This document shows, one piece after another, positions 59,449 through 64,000 of a stretch of 64,000 nucleotides of DNA. The position numbers and the translations under genes are program-made. This DNA is from Pseudomonadota bacterium. Lineage in GTDB: Bacteria; Pseudomonadota; Gammaproteobacteria; Burkholderiales; Rhodocyclaceae. Numbering within the stretch: position 1 is the first letter of the stretch; each line of letters begins with the position of its first letter. The stretch lies in assembly GCA_018241725.1 (NCBI GenBank), contig JAFEDI010000068.1, positions 62,001 to 126,000 of the forward strand, in the 5' to 3' direction. Under the pieces are notes generated by a model that had not been told where the DNA came from, searched no databases, and worked only from the letters and a program-made list of their open reading frames with translations.

Positions 59449-60591
59449 ATGGCCGACACCTCGACCGAAGACAAGAGCGAAAAGGCCTCTGCGCAGAAGC
59501 TGCGCAAGGCCCGCGAACAGGGGCAGACAGCCCGCTCACGGGACTGGGCCACCGCCCTCGGCCTGCTCGTCAGCCTCAAGCTGCTGCTCCTGCTGATGCC
59601 GGGCTACCTGGCGGATTTCCGCGCCCTGTTCGGCGTCGGCTTTGCCGCGCTGGACGGCGACGCCACGCTGGACAACCTGTGGTCCATCGCCTTCACGACC
59701 ACCATGCTGCTGCTCGCCAAGATGCTCGCCCCGCTGTTCGCGGTGCCGCTGATCGTCTCCATTGGCGCTCTGGTACCCGGCGGCTGGGTGTTCAGCGGCG
59801 AGAACCTGAAGCCCAAGCTGGACCGCCTCAACCCGCTCTCCTACGCCCAGCGCCTGACCCAGCCCAAGCACCTGTTCGAGCTGGCGACCACCGTCGTCAA
59901 GGCCACCGCACTGGGCCTGGTGCTGTGGCACGTGGTCAGCAGCGGCCGCGAAGCCTTCATGCAACTGCAGGCCCAGCCCCTCGACCAGGCCCTGGCCGGC
60001 GGCGCCGGCCTGATGGTGGACGGCATCATGGCCTTGTGCGCGGTCTTCGTCGTCTTCGCGCTGATCGACGTGCCGGTGCAGCACTTCATCTACCTGCGCG
60101 GCCAGCGCATGGGCCGGCGCGAGATGAAGGAGGAACACAAATCCACCGAGGGGCGCCCGGAAGTGCGCCAGCGCATCCGCCAGATCCAGCAGCAGCTGGC
60201 CCGCCGCGGCGTGCGCAAGACGGTGCCCGGCGCCGACGTGGTGATCGTCAACCCGCAGCACTACGCGGTCGCCCTCAAGTACGACGCGGCCCGCGCCGAG
60301 GCGCCCTTTGTGGTGGCCAAGGGCGTGGACGAGATGGCCTTGTACATCCGCGAGGTGGCCGCCGAGCACAAGGTCGAGATCGTGCCGATGCCGCCGCTGG
60401 CCCGCGCCATCTACAACACCAGCCAGGTCAACCAGCAGATCCCGGCCCCGCTGTACCGGGCGGTGGCCCAGGTGCTCGGCTACGTGCTGCAGCTGAAGGC
60501 CTTCCGCAACGGCCAGCGACCGCAGCGCCCGGACCTGCCGGACCCGCCGCCGGTGCCGCGGCAGTTCCTCGACACCGAAACCGACACCTGA
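59449..60591 (+). CDS. flhB: Export substrate-switch protein FlhB, with an NPQH cleavage site
   Basis: 380 residues. N-terminal DKSEKASAQKLRKAREQGQTARSRD, four membrane helices and the cytoplasmic autocleaving domain are present. The normally invariant NPTH motif reads NPQH (Asn268-Pro-Gln-His271, in VIVNPQHYAVALKYD). Asn and Pro, where cleavage occurs, are kept. The remainder (VVAKGVDEMALYIREVAAEHKVEIVPMPPLARAIYNT) is standard. It switches export from hook to filament proteins under FliK control. Confidence 0.94.
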   Translation: MADTSTEDKSEKASAQKLRKAREQGQTARSRDWATALGLLVSLKLLLLLMPGYLADFRALFGVGFAALDGDATLDNLWSIAFTTTMLLLAKMLAPLFAVPLIVSIGALVPGGWVFSGENLKPKLDRLNPLSYAQRLTQPKHLFELATTVVKATALGLVLWHVVSSGREAFMQLQAQPLDQALAGGAGLMVDGIMALCAVFVVFALIDVPVQHFIYLRGQRMGRREMKEEHKSTEGRPEVRQRIRQIQQQLARRGVRKTVPGADVVIVNPQHYAVALKYDAARAEAPFVVAKGVDEMALYIREVAAEHKVEIVPMPPLARAIYNTSQVNQQIPAPLYRAVAQVLGYVLQLKAFRNGQRPQRPDLPDPPPVPRQFLDTETDT

Positions 60592-60645
60592 GCCACCGCC
60601 GGCCCCCATTTCAGCCCGCCTCCTGACGGACAACGAACCACCGCC

Positions 60646-62736
60646 ATGAACACCCTGCGCCAACTCCTCTCCGACCTCAGCCGCCACCGCGTCGCCGCGC
60701 CGCTGTTCGTGCTGACCATCCTTTCGATGGTCATCCTGCCGCTGCCGCCGGTGGTGCTGGACGTGTTGTTCACCTTCAACATCGTGCTGGCGCTGATCGT
60801 CATCCTGGTCAGCGTGAATGCGCGGCGGCCGCTGGATTTCTCGATCTTCCCGACCATCATCCTGGCCACCACGCTGCTGCGCCTGACCCTCAACGTGGCG
60901 TCCACGCGGGTCGTACTGCTGCGTGGCCACGAGGGCACCGGAGCCGCCGGTCAGGTCATCGAGGCCTTCGGCCACGTGGTCATCGGCGGCAACTTCGTGG
61001 TCGGTCTGGTGGTGTTCGTGATCCTGATGATCATCAACTTCATCGTGGTCACCAAGGGCGCCGAGCGGATCTCCGAGGTTTCCGCCCGCTTCACGCTGGA
61101 CGCCCTGCCCGGCAAGCAGATGGCCATCGACGCCGACCTCAACGCCGGCCTGATCAACCAGGAGAAGGCCCAGCAGCGGCGCCGCGAAGTGGCCGCCGAG
61201 TCGGACTTCTACGGGGCGATGGACGGTGCCTCCAAGTTCGTGCGCGGCGACGCCATCGCCGGCATCCTGATCCTGCTCATCAACATGCTCGGCGGCGTCG
61301 CCATCGGCGCGCTGATGCACGACCTGAGCCTCGCCGACGCCTTCCGCCTGTACGCGCTGCTGACCATCGGCGACGGCCTGGTGGCGCAGATCCCGGCGCT
61401 GCTGCTGTCCTCCGCAGCGGCCATCGTGGTGACCCGCGTCGGCAACGACGGCAAGGACTTCGAGCAGCAGGTGGCGGCACAGATGCTGGCCTCCCCGGCC
61501 GTGCTGTACGGCGCCGCCGGGCTGATGCTGACGCTGGCGGCGATCCCCGGCATGCCGTGGCTGGTCTTTCTTGCCTTTGGCGGGGTGCTCGGCTTCGTCG
61601 CCTGGCGCCTGGGCCGCCGCCCCGCGGTGCCGGCCGAAGCGGACAGCGCCGCCATCGAGGCCGCGCTGCTCACCGAGAGCGCCCCCGAGCTGGACTGGAC
61701 CGGTCTGCCCTTCGTCGAGCCGCTCGGCATCGCCGTCGGCTACAAGCTGGTCGGCCTCATCGACAACGCGCAGGGCGCACCACTCACCAAGCGCCTGGCC
61801 GGCATGCGCCAGGGGCTCAGCGAGAGCCTGGGCCTGCTGCTGCCGAAGATCCGCGTGCGCGACGACCTGACGCTGAAGCCGGCTCAGTACTCGGTGCTCC
61901 TCAACGGCACGCCGATCGCCCAGGTGCTGACCTACCCGGACCAGCTGATGGCCATCCCGTCGCCGCAAATCTATGGCGAGCTGGACGGCACACCGGGCGT
62001 CGAGCCGGCCTATGGCATGCCGGTCATCTGGATCGCCGCGGAACAGAAAGCCCACGCGCTGGGCCTCGGCTACCAGGTCGTGGACGTGGCCAGCATGATC
62101 GCCACCCACGTCGCCAAGCTGATGCGCGACCACCTGCCCGAACTGATCGCCCACGAGGACGTGTCGGCCCTGCTGGAGCGCCTGACCGCGGTGGCGCCGA
62201 AGCTTGCCGCGGCCCTCGAAAAGGCCTACAGCCACAGCCTGCTGCTGAAGATCTTCCGCGTATTGCTGGCCGAGAACGTGTCCCTGAAGGACATCGTGCC
62301 GATCGCCACCACGCTGCTCGAAAACGCCGAAGCCACCCGCGACCCGATCCTGCTCGCCGCCGAAGTGCGCTGCACCCTGCGCCGCCAGCTCGTCGCCACG
62401 CTGGCCGGGCCCAGCGGCGAGATGAAGGTCTTCAACCTGGGCGGCGAGCTGGAGAACATGCTGCTCGGCTCCCTCAACCAGACCCGCCAGGGCGGCAAGG
62501 CCGCCCTCGACAACTACCCTATCGACCCCAACCTGCTGGCCCAGCTGCAGTCCAACATGCCCCAGGTGCGCGAGCAGATGAAGCAGCAGAACGTGCCGCC
62601 GATCCTGCTGGTGATGCCGCAGATCCGCCCTCTGCTGGCCCGCTACGCGCGCCTGTTCGCGCCCGGCCTGTCCGTGCTGTCCTACAACGAAATCCCGGAG
62701 CAGCGGGAGGTTAGCATCGTCGGCTCGCTGGGCTGA
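60646..62736 (+). CDS. flhA: Export gate protein FlhA
   Basis: 696 residues. Eight N-terminal membrane helices and the FHIPEP signature region (VSVNARRPLDFSIFPTIILATTLLRLTLNVASTRVVLL; FVVGLVVFVILMIINFIVVTKGAERISEVSARFTLDALPGKQMAIDADLNAGLINQEKAQQRR) are intact, followed by the large cytoplasmic domain ending EIPEQREVSIVGSLG. It docks FliI and export chaperones. It is the last core flagellar gene; FlhF and FlhG, which often follow in polar systems, are absent. Confidence 0.96.
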   Translation: MNTLRQLLSDLSRHRVAAPLFVLTILSMVILPLPPVVLDVLFTFNIVLALIVILVSVNARRPLDFSIFPTIILATTLLRLTLNVASTRVVLLRGHEGTGAAGQVIEAFGHVVIGGNFVVGLVVFVILMIINFIVVTKGAERISEVSARFTLDALPGKQMAIDADLNAGLINQEKAQQRRREVAAESDFYGAMDGASKFVRGDAIAGILILLINMLGGVAIGALMHDLSLADAFRLYALLTIGDGLVAQIPALLLSSAAAIVVTRVGNDGKDFEQQVAAQMLASPAVLYGAAGLMLTLAAIPGMPWLVFLAFGGVLGFVAWRLGRRPAVPAEADSAAIEAALLTESAPELDWTGLPFVEPLGIAVGYKLVGLIDNAQGAPLTKRLAGMRQGLSESLGLLLPKIRVRDDLTLKPAQYSVLLNGTPIAQVLTYPDQLMAIPSPQIYGELDGTPGVEPAYGMPVIWIAAEQKAHALGLGYQVVDVASMIATHVAKLMRDHLPELIAHEDVSALLERLTAVAPKLAAALEKAYSHSLLLKIFRVLLAENVSLKDIVPIATTLLENAEATRDPILLAAEVRCTLRRQLVATLAGPSGEMKVFNLGGELENMLLGSLNQTRQGGKAALDNYPIDPNLLAQLQSNMPQVREQMKQQNVPPILLVMPQIRPLLARYARLFAPGLSVLSYNEIPEQREVSIVGSLG

Positions 62737-62879
62737 GCCCCGTCCAGCCGCGGGCAGCCCTGCCGGGTGCCGCATATGTTTTGCAGAATTTCTTGGTTCC
62801 GCCCGCGGCCGGGTGGAAATAGATTTGGCAGCCGGACCGCGACCGCGCGGCCGTACCCGATCCACCAAGGAGTCTCCCC

Positions 62880-63701
62880 ATGGCCGCCGCGACCGCATCC
62901 CACCTCAACCCGCTGGCGCGGGACTTTCTCGCCCGCCTGCCGCAGGAGCCCGTCCCCGGCAAGCAGCTGCACCGCACGGAGAACGGTGCGGTGGTGGGCG
63001 ACTGGTTCGGCTTCGAGCTGTCGAGCGCCTTCCAGTCCATCGTCGATGCGACCAGCGGCGCCGTCGTAGGCCGCGAGGCCTTCCTGCGCAGCCACGGCCC
63101 GGACGATGACGGGCTGTCGCCATGGACGCTGTTCTCCGCCGCCGCCGAAGATGCCCGCCTGATCGCCCTCGACCGCCTGGCGCGCACCCTGCACCTGCTC
63201 AACGCGCTGGCCGCCGGCAACGATGTGCCGCTCTTCCTCAACGTACATGGCCGCCTGCTGGCCGCCGTCGGCGACGACCACGGCCGCGCCTTCCGCCGGG
63301 TGGTGGACGCCCTTGGCGTGGCGCCGGACAGCATCGTCATCGAAACGCCGCCGGAAGCCAGCGCCCAGCCCGACCTGCTGGCCTTCGTGCTGCGCAACTA
63401 CCGCAACAACGGCTTCCGCGTGGCGGTCAATGTGGAGTCCGCGGCCCAGTGGCAGGCCATCGCCAACACCGTGTGGCCGCAGTTCGTGAAGGTGGACCGG
63501 CGCAAGCTCGGCAGCGGCGTCGAAGCCCACGAGCGCCTCAAGTGGCTGGCCGCCCTGCGCGAAGACGCCCGCATCATCGTCACGCATGTGGAGGAGCCGG
63601 CACCGGAACTGGCCGCCGACCACGTGCTGCTGCAGGGCTACGCCTATGGGCTCCCGGTCGGTGCCAGCGCCTTCGCGCAGGAACTGCGCTCCGGGGATTA
63701 A
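62880..63701 (+). CDS. Degenerate EAL-domain protein downstream of flhA
   Basis: 273 residues, one domain, with no signal or membrane segment. The EAL fold is recognisable: FQSIVDATSGAVVGREAFLR (EAL site reads EAF), VPLFLNVHGRLL (metal Asn kept), SIVIETPPEA, the region FRVAVNVESAAQW where active enzymes have DD, FVKVDRRKL and LLQGYAYGLPVGASAF. The lost acidic pair predicts no phosphodiesterase activity, so it is more likely a c-di-GMP sensor or a ligand-free regulator. It starts 143 bases after flhA in the same direction and may be read from the same promoter. In Escherichia, a degenerate EAL protein (YdiV) controls flagellar genes; no close similarity to it is claimed. Confidence 0.82.
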   Translation: MAAATASHLNPLARDFLARLPQEPVPGKQLHRTENGAVVGDWFGFELSSAFQSIVDATSGAVVGREAFLRSHGPDDDGLSPWTLFSAAAEDARLIALDRLARTLHLLNALAAGNDVPLFLNVHGRLLAAVGDDHGRAFRRVVDALGVAPDSIVIETPPEASAQPDLLAFVLRNYRNNGFRVAVNVESAAQWQAIANTVWPQFVKVDRRKLGSGVEAHERLKWLAALREDARIIVTHVEEPAPELAADHVLLQGYAYGLPVGASAFAQELRSGD

Positions 63702-63711
63702 AGGCTTAAAC

Positions 63712-63732
63712 GGGGGCGACCACCGCGCCCCC
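63712..63732. terminator. Hairpin between EAL gene and ABC permease gene
   Basis: gggggcg and cgccccc pair around a 7-base loop between convergent genes. On the minus strand it is followed by GTTT, and on the plus strand by aactg, so it is a modest bidirectional terminator candidate. Confidence 0.55.
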
Positions 63733-63751
63733 AACTGTCGCCGCCCAACGC

Positions 63752-64000
63752 TCAGGCGTGCAGCCAGCGCCGGTGCAGGCTGCGGGCGGCGTGGTCGAGC
63801 AGGTAGCCGAGGAAGCCGATCACCAGGATCGCCGCCATCAGGTCCGAGTAGGCCAGGCGGTCGCGGGAATCGAGGATGAAATAACCCAGCCCGGCCGACA
63901 CGCCGAGCATCTCCGCCGGCACCAGTACGATCCAGATGATGCCGATGGCCAGCCGCACGCCGGTCAGGATGTGGGCGGTGATGCCCGGCAGGATCACCCG
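63752..64000 (-). CDS. ABC transporter permease, SsuC/TauC/NrtB type (5' end missing)
   Basis: C-terminal 82 residues of a binding-protein-dependent permease; its start lies beyond the window. ILPGITAHILTGVRLAIGIIWIVLVPAEMLGVSAGLGYFILDSRD covers the EAA-type cytoplasmic loop and following membrane segment of nitrate/sulfonate/taurine permeases. It ends with a last helix (LMAAILVIGFLGYLLDHAARSL). The substrate cannot be told. It is convergent with the EAL gene and marks the edge of the flagellar locus. Confidence 0.85.
   Translation of the reverse strand, partial: RVILPGITAHILTGVRLAIGIIWIVLVPAEMLGVSAGLGYFILDSRDRLAYSDLMAAILVIGFLGYLLDHAARSLHRRWLHA

Noticed and set aside
59536-62898. 1120-codon minus-strand frame opposite flhB and flhA
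   Set aside because: The His/Gln/Gly-rich translation mirrors codon bias of flhB/flhA; no motifs or ribosome site.
1-64000. CRISPR arrays, insertion sequences, tRNA or rRNA genes
   Set aside because: None seen. There are no regularly spaced repeats, transposase-like frames or cloverleaf candidates that I could support.

Overview
The window is uniformly GC-rich, tightly packed proteobacterial chromosome. The PEP-CTERM protein, the RTX nuclease, the many c-type cytochromes and the flagellar protein types suggest a betaproteobacterium, possibly of the Rhodocyclales/Zoogloea kind. That placement is inferred from gene content and is not proven.

Left part (1-16.6 kb). The end of a secreted RTX-type nuclease and a PEP-CTERM surface protein lie on the plus strand. 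A long minus-strand block follows, made of two related modules. Each module has a large secreted DUF1549/DUF1553 protein with one haem motif, a Tat-exported DUF1501 protein, a periplasmic peroxiredoxin and c-type cytochromes. The first module also carries a molybdenum oxidoreductase pair (IorA/IorB type) and a small DUF6491-like protein. The substrate is unknown. The parts imply a periplasmic oxidation system that feeds electrons to cytochromes.

Middle part (16.6-29.3 kb). Two paralogous TonB-dependent receptors are followed by an operon for a PepSY membrane protein, a secreted lectin-like protein, a DsbD/ScsB-type reductase and a redoxin. Both receptors and the PepSY operon are preceded by near-consensus sigma-54 promoters (TGGCAC/T-N5-TTGC), and the divergent DUF1549 gene has a fair candidate. 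This ties import, thiol redox and the periplasmic oxidation modules into one likely sigma-54 regulon.

Right part (29.4-63.7 kb). This is a nearly complete flagellar locus laid out like the lateral (Laf, Flag-2) systems of Vibrio, Aeromonas and Escherichia. fliC is followed by the flgBCDEFGHIJK-pilZ-flgL-orf operon, divergent flgA, the fliD-S-T-K-L-A-motA-motB-flgM-flgN-muramidase operon, fliEFGHIJ, and divergent fliM-N-P-Q-R-flhB-flhA. FliO, FlhF/FlhG, chemotaxis genes and a master regulator are absent from the window.

Three elements connect this flagellum to cyclic di-GMP. A c-di-GMP-I (GEMM-I) riboswitch lies in a leader of about 600 nt in front of fliE. A PilZ-domain gene sits between flgK and flgL. 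A degenerate EAL-domain gene follows flhA. Three units (fliC, fliD, flgK) share a variant FliA promoter, TTTAAG/TTTCAG-N15-GTCGCCTT. FliM has lost the N-terminal CheY-binding segment, so chemotactic switching by CheY is doubtful. The window ends in an ABC transporter permease gene on the minus strand.
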